Under the pieces are notes generated by a model, which ran no database searches, was not told the DNA's origin, and saw nothing but the letters and a program-made list of their open reading frames with translations. This document shows positions 51,216 through 63,589 of a stretch of DNA of 64,000 nucleotides, piece after piece; position 1 is the stretch's first letter, and each line of letters opens with the position of its first letter. A program made the position numbers and the translations under genes. The stretch covers positions 2,503,001 to 2,567,000 of the forward strand of contig JABWDB010000009.1 of assembly GCA_019614645.1 (NCBI GenBank), written 5' to 3'. This stretch comes from Stratiolaelaps scimitus. Lineage: Eukaryota > Arthropoda > Arachnida > Mesostigmata > Laelapidae.

Positions 51216-53040
51216 GTTATTTGTGCTAAACGCACTTTCGACAGGCCATTTCTGCTACTGGGGATTCTGCACTCCCACATTGCGCACACTCACAGACACA
51301 GTCTCAGCCGCATTTTTCCCAGCGCGAAAATAGTGAACAAGACATTATCGGATAGGCACATTTTTCATCTCCATATTCGCAACTCCATATTTATTAGGCA
51401 AGTGCCGCCTGATGCTCCCAGGCAAATGACGAACAAGCAGTTTGTTTGCTGCGGAATTGATCCGTAAATAGACCCACCATATTTGTAGGGTCCATAGCGT
51501 TTGTGTTAGCGGAACTACACAATGACACAAGATAGTGGTTAGTGCATATTAACCAATACTAAATATTACGTTATATGGAATGACATAATCGGAACTAGGG
51601 CGACGAATTAACATTATCCCGAGTATTACCAAGCGCGCTACTCTCTCTGCACGAACGCACGTTTCTTTGCAAACGACAACAATACCCGGCTTTTCTGTTG
51701 CTTAGCAGCTCGGCTAGTATTTTGTGAACGGCAGACGTGCCCACAAGGTCGGTGATTGTCAAAAATTACGCTGTTTTACCTCTGGGAGCGGTTTACATGG
51801 GATTACTATTAGCGTCCTTCAATATTATTATTATTATTATTACGGGCTACTCCGAATAAAATATACAGCCCGTGCGCCCTCGGAAACGTCGAATCGACGT
51901 AACGCTTTTGACGTCCCGGCGTCAACGGCGCCACTCTGAAGCACTGACATGCCGCGTTTCTCTCAGGATAAATTGCAGGTGCTTTAGCGGCGTCAACGAC
52001 TGCAGCGGCATCAAACACACACACACAGTAGTAATTGGTTTAACAAGCTCGCCTGCGCCATTCCGCGTTGGTGGCAGATAGCGCCATTAGTTCAGCAGAT
52101 AAATAAATTAGATCTGGCGAATTTCGCTACGACATTCGGTCGCTGGGAGAGAGAGAGAGATAGGGAGGTGGGATGATAAACGGCGTCCAATCAGAGCCGT
52201 GTTGCGGTATACTTGGTATATCTATCTATTGATATGAGAGGTTGCACCTAACGGGCAGATCATTGAACGACGTCAGATGAATGACGTAAGGATCTGCTGG
52301 CAATGGCCCAGCCATGAGCTGTCTGGGCTCGTGTAGAGCTGGCCGAGCTTCTGCGGAGTGGCCACTGGTTAGAGACTGTCGTACCGATGCGTGTGGCGAC
52401 TATGAACGTTGACAGTAAAATAAAACTGGAGAATACTCTGAATATTTTCCTCCGAAGGCCGTTTGTTTGTTCGCCCTCGATATGCTTCGATTGAAGCATT
52501 TATTAGTATACTTTTGAAGGAATCTTTGTTCAACAGGTCCCTCCTGAGCAGCTTAAGAGATCTTGGAGCTCGGATGAGGCTTCAACAGGGGTGCTACATA
52601 AACAGAGCGCTGTTTTGCAATCGAATGTAAAAGAAAGCTTGAATACGTGTATTTTATATAATGCGTGAGCAAGCTGAGCACCACTTGGCAATGTTGTGTA
52701 TCGTGGCGAGAATCGGTGGCTCCACTCGTTGAGAATCAATCTACACCATCGAGTGCAATCAATTAATGGGAGTCGCCATATTGATGACATTCGAATATCA
52801 ACCGTTTCCATTCAATCAATTCGACGTGTGTTCATTGAAGCGCTGAGAGATCGAAGATCCCATGTACAGCTTGAACGTGTCGTTTATCCCGTTCTTGCTG
52901 TTGTTGCTCGGTCTCTGTTGATGATACAAAGCCAACAAAACCAAACGTGTCATGGCAGCGAGTCTCATCAGCTCCCGGCGAAAATGTATTCAGCTGCTGT
53001 CTCTTGCGGTCGCTACAGCCACGCAATCGGTTTAGCGTGC

Positions 53041-53076
53041 TGTGTGTGTGTGTTTGTTTGTGTGTGTGTGTGTGTA
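53041..53076. repeat. (GT)n microsatellite
   Basis: GT run with TTTGTTT interruptions. It lies inside the longest open frame (52696-53352), which helps explain that frame's Cys-Val run. Confidence 0.8.
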
Positions 53077-54685
53077 GTAAGTGGCAAATTGATCGTGGGG
53101 TCAGTCAATCAAGATAAATCAACCGAACGCGGCTTCGCCGGTTCTCCCAGTGGGCAATTTTTGGCCCTTCGCACACTACCGTTCTCATTGTGCGAAACAG
53201 GGCACGGCTTGTCCCACAGTCGCCTTTATTTCACACTCGATAAACGCATTTGCCGTATTCGTAGCTGGCTTGCCAGTTGCAATGTGATTTTATGGGATTT
53301 TTCAAATGTATATTTACACACGAACGCAGCCAACGAGACGAGACGACCATGAAGATCGTATACAGCGGCGATACCTCGCCGAGGACTCGAGGGAACGAAG
53401 TCTTGTGCGCCGGCCGGCATACACCGTACCTCGATTTGAGGTGGCAAGGCTACCGAGAGGCATCCGGAGACAGCGAATGATTTTCTGTTTCAATCGTCCC
53501 TTTGAAACACCACCGCGCTTCACTGCGGGTCGCCACAACTGGTACACTTTATCACTGGCTTTATCCACTACGGATAATACAACAACAGCTACTGCGTATA
53601 CTGCTACTATTACGTGGACGAGGGAGAGCTACGGCGACGACGACGATGGCTATCTGGCGCCGATTCACTCCACGCCGACCCTGATCGTCGCGGAAAGACC
53701 GATAGACAGCAACAACCTACCAGGTTGACCACAGCCACGCACACGGCCAACAGCATGACCAACAGCGGAGTTGAGCGCGCGCGTACGCGAGCGAGCGAGC
53801 GGGCGAGTTCCCGGCCGTGGCGGTGGTCGATATCCAGCCGGCATCTCCTGTGGGAGCAGTTTCAATTTTACGTTTGCTTACGTGATCACGGCGAATGAAT
53901 CATGATTCTTTGCCCCATTCAGCTCCCAGCTGATGTGGCCGGTAATAAGCAGTAAAAAGAGAATGAATGCGGCTGGCCGAGGAACGGATCTACGATGTAC
54001 GGGTCAGGACCCCTGCCGAGATCCCACTCACAGCTCTAGAGTAGCTGACGGAGTGGTACGGTTCTCTGCGCGTAGACAAGTATCTCTCTCGCCATCTCTC
54101 CGCCTGTCGTTCTCGCACACGAGACATGGGCGCGTATAGGGGTCAGGTGGGCACCTTCGCAGCTACTGGGGGCACGCACGCCCGAATTCACTCCTGCGCG
54201 GATCGCTGTGGAATTGACGTGTACACAACGATCGGGTGCACTGACGTGTACTAGTGGCTAAGTTTCGTCTAGCCCTCTAGTGTATGCTTTGGCATCGCTA
54301 CTGCATAAGTACCACGAGCAACAAATGAAATCGTACAATAGAAATAATCACCGGAACGTTGTCGCTGTGATGCCAACAGAATCCTGCATCAGCCGTCGCC
54401 TGAACGCCGTTGGTACTGATGCTGAGGCGAGTGCGGCGGCGTTCAAGACGCCTTGAGCTGTAACGCCACACTGTATCAATAGTTGAGGTAGTAGCTGAAG
54501 AAAACATCTATATCATTTCCATTTTAACTATTTGCTTGTTTGTCGGCCTGTACGATCGTGAGCGCACACATGCAGGTATGGTCATACGAATCGTTGCATG
54601 CTGGTTATGAAATCAACCGATCGAGTCAGCCGGGTTGGCTTCGCACTTTTGTAACAATTCTGCAACAGCAGAAGCCATAACGCCA

Positions 54686-54748
54686 GCGACGACGACGACG
54701 ACAACCACAAGAACAACAACAACAACAGCAACAACGGCAGCAGCAACG
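54686..54748. repeat. (CGA)n-(CAA)n-(CAG)n tract
   Basis: Triplet run changing from CGA to CAA to CAG. Confidence 0.8.
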
Positions 54749-55517
54749 ACATACACCAGGTACATCAATAAGAGTGGCCGGCCTGCCCGGCTGCGGTGGT
54801 AACGCCCAACTTATCAATGAACAGAAGCGCTCTGGGTGCTCCGCCATCGAGTGGATGGATTCAGCTGCCATCGTGTGCCATCAAGTGAAGCGGATAAAAG
54901 CGGTATAGTACCCGACGCAACGTTGTCTATCTGTCTCCCTGCATCCCCCTCCCTTCTCCCATGTGTAAAACCCTGCCCTGTGACTACTCGTTCGGCTGCT
55001 GGATCACGATGGTCCGCGGCGGCTCCGCTGCTGGATGACGATGAGCCGGCTTATTCTCACCGCGGTATCGAGCGAGATCGACGCAGGAACAGGCGCACGG
55101 TTCGGGCGGCCCGCGCTCTTCGCCAAATGCTTCTCGCTTGACGACGAGGGAGCGAACTCTCGCCCGAGAATGGCGACGAGCGAGAAGCTATGCGTCTAGC
55201 AACGAAACAGGTAGATGGCTAGCCAGCGCGGTGGTAGTTGGTGCGACGCTGGTGCGTCATGGAGTCGGCGGTCGAGACCGCTGTGTACCGGCAAACAGGC
55301 ATATAGGCACATACGCGTGAAACACTGAATACGAGGTATATTGAGCAGCATAGACACAACAAATGTCTACCAGACGACGTACAGCGGCGCTGTGCGTCGC
55401 AACGGGGCAGCGGGCGCTGCGCCCTGGAGTGACTGGCTCCCGGAAGCCACGACGAAGTCAATCGAAGCCAATCGGCTGGAGCTGCCACCGACCGAATAGG
55501 AACAGCAGCCGACGAAC

Positions 55518-55562
55518 GTATCAACAACAACAGCAGCAGCAGCAACAACAACAACATCATTC
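55518..55562. repeat. (CAA/CAG)n tract
   Basis: CAACAACAG-type repeats, about twelve triplets. Confidence 0.8.
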
Positions 55563-57444
55563 GGAGCGACAACAACCGAAGCGACAGATTGCTGTCGCAG
55601 TCAGCACAGCGTGGTAGAGACGCTGAACAATTTGAGTGACTTTGGGTTGCGCATTTCAGTGGGCTACGGTGCAATGATTGCTACGATACTGGAAGCTCAA
55701 TATGATATCAATATGATATATATATATATATACATACAGATGAGGGACCTTTGACGTTGGTGGCTTCCGCCTCATCAATAGTTTCTCTTGCTCCGTCTTC
55801 GGCATTCTCCTAACGAACTCATTCGACAGCTGGAGCCAGGGACGCGTCGCAGCCTGAGAAAATCATAACGGCCAAATCGTTGTTATTATTATTGTTGTTG
55901 TTGTAGTAGTGAGGATTCATTCACTTGTATTACCTACGGAAGATCAAGACAAACCACAAAACGAAGTGGACCGGTAAGGGACGGATGGATCAACGAAGTC
56001 CAGGAGCAAGGAACAGGTGTCGCCTTCGTGAGGGGTGGAGGCGGGCTGGCGACCGCCAATTAACAGCCCAACGTGATTACCACATGATACTTAGTATCTT
56101 GCTTAGCGATAGCAAGTCCCACGTCTACACATTGGGAACGAAGAATAGCGAGTGATTCTCGCTTAACGTTGTTCTGCTCTGAGTTACGCGTACAAACACA
56201 CACACACATACGCAGAGCACCTGATCGACACCGACACAGAACATACGGCCAGTGCGTCTTGCCAAGAGTGTGCGCCCGAACGAAATATTAGCTAGGCCGC
56301 CTGCAACCGTTATGCTAGGTATCTATGGAACGGAGCATTCGGCGTGGCTCAAAGGGAATCATCGGTCGCGTTTCTCGCCCAACCCCGGCCAAGCAAGCGA
56401 GTCTGTCCGACGTCGTGGGTGCGCGAGTCACACTAGCGCTAGAAAGCAGATGCTCGATGACGGAACGCCACTGGGGGCGGAGGTGGCAACGTAGATATCT
56501 ATCTGTTCGTGCTGCTGCTGGTGCTGCTGCTGTTGCTGATGGCAGGCTAAAGAGCATGCAGTGGTGCTGGCGCAACGGGCACGACCAAAAAATGGAAGCC
56601 GCTAACTAAGCCGCTATTACCGATCGCCAATCGGATCTGCAGATGAGAGACTGGGCATGGAAACAACGCCCTGTCTAATATGTATAGGTGGCTGACCCGA
56701 AACATTGCCCGCGAAAGGTCGAAATAATAAGGCAGAGGAGAGGCTCTGTCGACCTGTTCCTCTTGGTATATTTCTTCTATGCTGTTCTTATTTATATATA
56801 TATACATTTTTTTTCTTTCATTAGACTGAACACAGCCTTATTCAAGGGTAATGTGAATCTTACAATATGGCTTTAGTCGACTTTGAGAGCTTTGCCAAGA
56901 ACATATTTTGTGATGTTTAACCTACCTAGTTTTGTCCATTTCTTATACAATATCGCCAGTACTGAGGAAATGAACGTCGAACGAAACTAGTGAGAAAGAG
57001 GTGGCCATTCTGCATTCAGGCAATTCGGCAAATAAGCCCATGCGTGTTCAGTAAACATGCCGTCAATTCTAGCAGCTCAACAAGGTACAGTCGTACATTT
57101 TGAATATTGCAGCTATATTACGGGGGGCGGGGAGGCAGCCGAAAGTGGTGATCAAATAGGGTAATCAATAAATCAGCAGTAAGTAGGGTTACAGTTGAAG
57201 TAGCATCGGCATGAACTCTGAGTCCACTTATTTGTTAACGGAAAATCACAATTGTATACCTGAGCCTTCCGTGAGCCTACTATGTTTGTATATTGCTCCC
57301 CCCGCTCTGCTGTATAATGATCTCTGAAACAAGGCCTTTATCAAGCGTACGGGGTGCTGAAAAATCGAAACGAATCTACTGATTACATTGCATGGCAGCT
57401 GTTAAACATTTCGTGCACATGCGTATTGTTTCAAGTTTCAAAAT

Positions 57445-57497
57445 CAAGTTTATTTTCGGGGCTGCAATATACACACGCCTTAGTTCTCGATAAAATA
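57445..57497 (-). mobile_element. SINE family A, 3' fragment, minus strand
   Basis: On the minus strand: TTTTATCGAGAACTAAGGCG, a TGTGTATATTGCAGCCCCG block, then AAAATAAACTTGATTTTG. This aligns with the core and AATAAAC tail of the other family A copies and carries the ATCGAGAACT variant of the 46.4 kb copy. It is the most diverged of the four, and no tRNA-like part is visible. Confidence 0.55.
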
Positions 57498-58330
57498 TAA
57501 AAATAAACTGGGTTTTTTTTTGCACCTCCGCTCACACTGATCCTAAAAACATTACATATAAATGTACGATATTCGAAATGAAATTATACAGTTGATGATA
57601 TCACAACAAATATACATATATAGACAATATAATGTCATTTAAACATTACAGTGCCAGCGTTAACCAAACGAAAAAAAATAAAAGGAAATTCTCGACACAT
57701 CGTCGTGTTACATTTTCGTTAACTATTATTAGCATTTGTTTTACGAGAACTTCAGCAGCTTTTCAAGTGCAGTTTCATCAATAGGCTGCAATTCGAATGG
57801 GTTGAATGAACAGTCGTCCGCATGCATCCCAACGGACTAAACACTTTTGTAATACGAAATAGCGTCAAAGGGCGACTGCTAAGAGACATAGACGTTTGCA
57901 GTTGGAAAAATCAGATTTCTAGCAAGGAGCGGAACTAGGTCAACTGTTGAATGGGAAGTCGACACCCTGTACAAGCTATGGCTATATTTCTCGAGAGTCC
58001 CTCGTCTCGTGGACTGCTCTCTGTTTCACACAGCCGCCACACCGTATAACTGCCGGTGTCTACCAATGACTCTATCCACGAGGTAACAAAGCATCCATCG
58101 GCCCCGCGGCTGGGCCGACACCCAACTAATACATTATTACCTTTCTAATAATGTTTCTGTTCCTCCTATAGATAGAGCTGATACCGAGGCGCGAACGGCT
58201 ACCGCCACTTCAGCTACCACCGAACGAAATTGCGTATTACGCACTAATCGTCCCCTGCCATAGAGGCGATAGACGAACCGAGAACAACAACAGCAACGAC
58301 ATCATCGTCATCATAATCTTAATGTAGAAC

Positions 58331-58465
58331 TAATAATAATAATAATGGGAAAATAACAATAATAGCAGTATTAATAATCATTTGGAAAATGTGTAGCCAC
58401 TACCACCGTTATTGTTATTATTATTATAATAATAATAATTATTATTATTATTATTATTATTATGG
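58331..58465. repeat. (AAT)n and (ATT)n arrays in opposed orientation
   Basis: AAT-type runs (about 58331-58390) are followed by ATT, then AAT, then a long ATT run (58408-58462). The centre (attattattataataataataattattatt-type, 58413-58445) is largely self-complementary. A similar AAT-then-ATT switch occurs at 42769-42812. Confidence 0.75.
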
Positions 58466-60659
58466 TGTGTCAATTATTATTGCTTGATTGTTCTCGTAGA
58501 GTCTCGTCCGCAAGATTCGATTAATAGCGGGTGCCGGTCGGGTGGGTGCGCGAGAGAGAATGCAGCTATCGCGAACGATGCAGGCCGATCAGCAGAAAAT
58601 ACACGTTCCCATTTGAGTAGTGGCTGGCTTGCTGGCAGCCGGCAATCGCCGCAACCTCCTCCACTGTAGCAGTTATGATAGCAGCAGGAACAGCAGCCGC
58701 CGCATTCAGGAGTTTCATTTGCCCGCGTTTACCCACCTTGAGCGCCGTGGGTTATTGTAGCACTCGCAGGCAAAGAAAACTAAGATAGTGCCCAACACCC
58801 GGATAAACGGTTGTGGCGGCGACGGCGGCGGCCGTTGCTGCGGCTACTATCAATAACATTAGCATCGCTCTCATCAAGGTGCTCCGGGAGACGGGGAAGC
58901 TACTTCTTTTGCCGAGACTGACCCTATCTTGAGCATGTTTCCTTGCTTATATATTTACCCGTTATTTATAGGTTTTCTCTGCAGCTAGCGTTTTGCCACC
59001 GACACCTATGTTTGGCGGTGGCTGGCTGGCCGTCTGAGCCAAGAGCATGTGAATGGACCATATTGTATGTCCATACTGTATGCACGTGCACCCGCGTACA
59101 GTACGCCATGGCTGCGAATGTGGAATCGGTACCCATTGTAGCCACTCGCGCAGGCGCGCATAGTAAATGAGCAGTTAGCTAAACGGTGAACATTGACAGG
59201 CGACTTCGATGTAGCGGCGTGCTATGTTACGATTCATTGAGAACGCTTCACGAACTTACTGACGGCGATGGCCAGTGACTGACCGATTGGTACAGATTGC
59301 AATTATTGCTGCAACAGTAACTTCCGTACTGCATCTCGATTCTGGACACTACTCCACACAAGGCCCTGGGATCGCGTCGACTCCCGGGACCAACTCAACC
59401 ACCATCATCACGACCATCGTCGGCAAGCTCCTGTCCCGTTCGACTCCATTCATTCAATAGTTAGGGCCAACAGCCGCCGCCGCTACAGCAACAACAGCAG
59501 AATCAGCAGAAGTGGCTATCGTTCGTAGGCGATCGAAGACTGAGTCAGGCAGGTACGGTGCTTCCGACACCGGCTATTGCCACCGACACCGTAGTGGTCA
59601 CCACGCGTCTCGCGTTGAGTGAATCCATGATACCACTTGTGCCACTTGTTCTTGCTACCTCTCGACGCTGATACGCAGTGTATACAACGCAGCCGTGCTG
59701 TTGCCGGTGCGGGGTTGTTGCAGTCATTGCTATCGCGAGCGAGTGTACGTCATCCGGTGCGCTACGGCATCCGTCCATTGGTTCGCCGTCACCTTCTCCA
59801 TCCTGTGTTCTCTACCTTACCTGCACGCTCTCCCAGCAGCAATAAATCTAAACCAAAGAATTTGGGCCCCCGACGTCAATGGCAACCAGCCATTGATGCC
59901 GTGTAGCCGCCAGCCATTGATAGCTTCGAGTGGTGTACAGGGGCAACTGCGGCCCGCCACGCGGAACAACTATTAATTGGCATGGACAGCCGCCGTCGAT
60001 TCAGTCGGCCACTGAATCCCGGCAGCTTCGGCGGCAACGGCCAACATTCACCACGATGTCTACTACGGATCATTACTATCGCTAGCGGTACCGATGCTGG
60101 TATCGCTGGTACTTCTGACCTTACCGGCCGCCGCGACAGTGCTCGAAGCGGCAGGACTCGTCGCAGGGGCGTTTATTGCCACGGCAAAGGCAATAACAAT
60201 GACGATGGCTACTACCACGACCACTACTACTACCAATGGCACTCACTTATTAGCACAGTGATGGTGGACGGTGGTGCATTCATCCATTGATCCATTGGTC
60301 GCCGTACCCCGAAAGGCTCTGCTCACTACTTTTACCGCTTCTTACGCTACTATGGCATGTTCATTAAGGCGGCTAGGAGGCGAGCCACGGGGGTATCGTG
60401 GATACGAGCAGGGGAGAACGTATGGTCTCAGCCGTACGCCATGTGTAGAAAAGGACCGAGCGCCACGAAGCGCCAGGCAGGCAATATTGTATTGTTGGAC
60501 TGTCCGTAATCCTCTTGAGGTCTCGCTCTCGCGTCAGCGCGCGGCGTTACCCCACAATTGCGGACTGGCTATGTGCCACCGATCCACTATGGCATAGACA
60601 CATACGAACGCCCAGAGATTCGCCTTCGTAGACATGCACATACACACCAACATACACAT

Positions 60660-60680
60660 TATATATATATATATATATAT
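60660..60680. repeat. (TA)n microsatellite
   Basis: About ten TA units after a CA-rich flank. Confidence 0.8.
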
Positions 60681-61332
60681 GCCACGTTTACCCGCCGGAC
60701 CTGGCTGCGAACTGCGAATCACGCCCGTCCATCGACGATTGCGGTGCCGATGACGCCGCCGCATCGGGTGGCATCGTCCTCACACAGACATACACGTGGT
60801 GGACGCTGTTAGGGCGAATACGATGGCCGCGGTGGCGACGCGGGCTGCCCGTGTCTTTTCACTTCAGCGGGAGAACGTCGAATATGTAATAGAATGTAGC
60901 AATGCTTCGGCTGCGACGATTAATGCGCTGCTACGAGAAGAAGGTGCTGGAGTTGAAGGGATCAATGGAAAGAAGGTTGGCCGTCAACTCGCGTACGCCT
61001 ATCGATATTGAGTCGCGCACCGATATTATTGGCTAGGCCCAGCGTTTTTGTACGGTAGAGTTCGTTTGGGTGCACAGGTGCCGCACCGAATAGGGATTCA
61101 TATTCACCGGCTAATAGACGACGCTGCGAGGGACAGCCACGCTGCGCCGATCTGACCCGAGTCTAGGGGTGCTATGGGAGTTGAATGCGAACGCTGATGG
61201 CCAATAGAACAGAAGGTAATGGCAATCGCTGCTCGGTCAGTGGTAGCACTGCGAGCAGTGTCGATGACGGTGGCGGCGGAACTACACAAGGAAGCGACGT
61301 CGGCTAGACGCAGGATAGGGATTGGACTGGGA

Positions 61333-61358
61333 GTACGCCTCGGGGGTACGCCTTGGGG
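61333..61358. repeat. 13-bp tandem duplication
   Basis: GTACGCCTCGGGG is followed directly by GTACGCCTTGGGG, one mismatch. Confidence 0.7.
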
Positions 61359-61468
61359 GCAAGCAGCACGAGAAATTTGTGCCAATAGTTACTTCTATCC
61401 CTGCCATTGGACGTCGAACACGCAGGCGGGCACGGGAATCACGCCGTAATTTGTTCTCTGTAGAGATG

Positions 61469-62662
61469 TACAGGATAACTCAAAATGCTGTTCACCACAC
61501 TGTTGCAAACTACACGTGAATGTAAAATAATCGTAACGTCATAATGCAACACGCAACAACAAAAAAAGTCTTGCGCCGAATTTTTATTCTTGGCCTGTTT
61601 GAATTCAAATTTGGAGGGTAATGAGACACAACAATTAGCAGAGGGTGCGAAATCGCTAGCTTTCGGCTTTCATTGGGTATTCGAAATGGCAACCGGCTAG
61701 GCAGGTCCCTCAGACTCGTATTCTCAGAGGGAAAGTGTCAGGTTTATGCTTCAGCAGAAGAAACGTCCAGCTGAAATCCATCGAGAGTTGGTTAGTGTGC
61801 ATGGCCATAATGCCCTGAGTCGACGACAGGTTTATCATTGGTGTGCGCAGTCTAGGCAAGGCGACTGGGACATTAATGAACATCGAGGGCAAAATGGGTC
61901 CCTCATTAACTCGGTCCTGGCCAACTGAAAGTACGTGAGGAGTGTTCGCGAGACAATTTGAAGATATATAGGCAGCAAAAAAGTCGCTCAGAGCATACCG
62001 TTGCAGTGGACGAGCCATGGGTTAGCCTGTATATGGGACCGGAAATAGATCAAGTGAAACCGTGGCTACGACCAGGTGAACAGGCAATGGCGGTAGCAGT
62101 ACAAAATAGGTTCGAGCCTAAATTAATGGTAGCACTTGACATGGATTTCAACTACTTTTTTTTAAGAGAGATTTTTACTAAGAGATTTTGGGCCCACATC
62201 AAACAATAAACTCGGCTCTATATCTTGAGTTCTTGAAGGGACTCATGAGTAAATAGCATGGCGATAGGAAGCACCGAGTCCGGCTGCTCGATGACAATAC
62301 TAGGGCACAGCGTGGCAATGAAATTACGTCGTGGCTTAAGGCCAACAAGATTGAGAGATGGCATCACCCCCCTATACTCCCGACTTAAGCCCGTGTGACT
62401 ATGGTTGCCTCCATCGATTAAAGATGTAGCAAAAGGTATGCAAACATCGATTTACTCCGAGAGGCCTTAAATAACAAAGTTATAAATGGTAATAGAAATG
62501 GTGCATACCTGCCGTTAGAAGGCTACTAGAACTCTAAGACCAGTGTATAAATAAAAGAGGTGCATACCTCTAACTCGTACTAAAAAATCTTTGTTTTAAC
62601 TGACTTAGTTTAGCCGATATTGAAATTTACATCTGTGCGGTTTTTTTTGGGTTAACCTAATA
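61469..62662 (+). mobile_element. mariner-type DNA transposon, decayed, near full length
   Basis: A cut-and-paste transposon of the IS630-Tc1-mariner superfamily, about 1.2 kb, the usual mariner size. Its left end (from 61471, just after a TA) reads CAGGATAACTCAAAATGC. The reverse complement of its right end (about 62644-62659) reads TAGGTTAACCCAAAA. The two share 12 of 14 bases over AGG(A/T)TAAC(C/T)CAAAA, so they look like terminal inverted repeats. TA is present at both outer edges, as expected for mariner target duplication, although one base differs at the junctions. Inside lies one transposase pseudogene with about 215 bp of leader and about 90 bp of trailer. The element is dead: the start region has a stop, the frame shifts at least twice and other stops interrupt it. 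The family assignment rests on the catalytic motifs and spacing. The exact ends are an inference from the repeat match. Confidence 0.85.
61686..62573 (+). pseudogene. mariner (D,D34D) transposase, broken by stops and frameshifts
   Basis: The original protein would bind the terminal repeats and cut and rejoin DNA in the nucleus. An ATG at 61686 is in frame with the N-terminal part but meets a stop at codon 5. The helix-turn-helix region lies at about 61716-61928 (segments AEIHRELVSVHG and ALSRRQVYHW). The first catalytic Asp is in AVDEPWV (codon 62009-62011), where mariners usually have a GDExW motif. The second is in LLDDN (62293-62295). The third is in SPCDYG (62397-62399). These lie in three different frames. 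Between the second and third Asp, 34 residues are recovered if one missing base is allowed, which is the mariner D,D34D spacing. A TAG replaces the Trp codon that the neighbouring copy retains before LLDDN. The C-terminal end, reading LLEL-stop-DQCI and then GAYL, resembles the usual mariner tail with a W..C and G.Y pattern and stops at 62571-62573. No active protein can be made. Confidence 0.85.
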
Positions 62663-63399
62663 TTTTAATTCACAGGAGACTTTTGTTTATTTGTCCACAT
62701 CGACACAGCACGATGACGATCTTTGTGTCAGAAGTGTCAGGTAAGAGTTACGATATAGGATTCTAATAAGAGTAAGTGTTATGCGTTGTATCAGGGACTG
62801 GATAGAAATCACCGAGTAGTTGACTCCAAAAAAAAGTCGTTTTTTGGGCTGAGCTTTCTGCTCTGAAGCATCGTCAACAAGATACATTAATAATAGAATA
62901 TTACTCATCTAAACAGCTGCGTACTGTAGCACAGCTTATTGTTAGGTTGTTCAACAGACAACAGCTAGGACATTTCCCTGTCCGAGGTCTGTCTGTGCAC
63001 AAACGCGCAGCTTTTCGATCACTAGACGTTGAGTTGCTTGATCGACACTCTCTACCCATCTAATTATAATACTGATCGTCGAATGACTAGGATGTTGAAG
63101 CATTTCAACTCGGGGAGACTCGGCGGTCCGATGTTCGGACGGTGTTGACCCCAAAACATCTGCGGCGGCTTAGCAGATCAAGGTGAGCCGCGGACAAGAC
63201 TACCCATAGACACTGGACAAACGGATCAGGCGACGCATCACGATGGTACAGATGGGAAGACCGAGAGTTACCAAAAGATAGCACTCGTTTTCCTAGCACA
63301 GGCTATCTATAAAGTCGTAGCCAGTATTGAACGAGACACACGATTAGCTGCTCGTTGGGCCACCAGCAATTTTCCAGTTTTTTCGATGACTACATTGTG

Positions 63400-63400
<1 letters not shown>
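62663..63400. other. unassigned spacer between the two mariner copies
   Basis: AT-rich at the left, balanced at the right. The minus strand has short frames at 62687-62908, 62951-63154 and 63105-63299 that could be pieces of an older element, but none matches a family I know. Confidence 0.45.

Positions 63401-63456
<56 letters not shown>
63401..63456. repeat. long (TA)n array beside the second mariner copy
   Basis: About 28 TA units. It occupies the place where the 5' half of the adjacent mariner copy would be expected. Confidence 0.9.
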
Positions 63457-63459
<3 letters not shown>

Positions 63460-63589
63460 GCCTGTTTATTTAAATTTACATCCAACACAATTAACATCAT
63501 ATTAAAAATAACGTATCTATCTACAAAAGTCTGTACTCATGTAGACTTTGAACATGAGAGTCTATTTGAGATAAGGACAACTTCGGGGC

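Larger units (their letters stand above)
51220..57440. other. non-coding or unassigned DNA
   Basis: Mixed composition with CAG/CAA and GT tracts. The longest frame of the window (52696-53352, 218 codons) lies here. It has no domain and crosses a GT microsatellite. The overlapping frame at 53306-53728 is also unrecognised. Confidence 0.55.
57500..61468. other. non-coding or unassigned DNA
   Basis: AT-rich at the left, then balanced. It contains the AAT/ATT foldback, one TA array and a 13-bp tandem. A short open frame from ATG 60823 to TGA about 61011 (62 codons) has even, protein-like composition (for example LQRENVEYVIECSN), but no family is recognised. Confidence 0.5.

Noticed and set aside
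52696..53352. Longest open frame in the window (218 codons)
   Set aside because: About one frame this long is expected by chance in 64 kb. It crosses a GT microsatellite, has no domain and no splice structure could be attached to it.
54484..54500. TGAGGTAGTAG, identical to the first 11 bases of let-7
   Set aside because: let-7 is conserved over its full length in animals and this sequence departs after base 11. No complementary arm is present nearby.
63088..63112. TAGGATGTTGAAGCATTTC as a left terminal repeat for the second mariner copy
   Set aside because: It matches the first copy's end only over TAGGAT, and no transposase N-terminus follows, so the match is not convincing.
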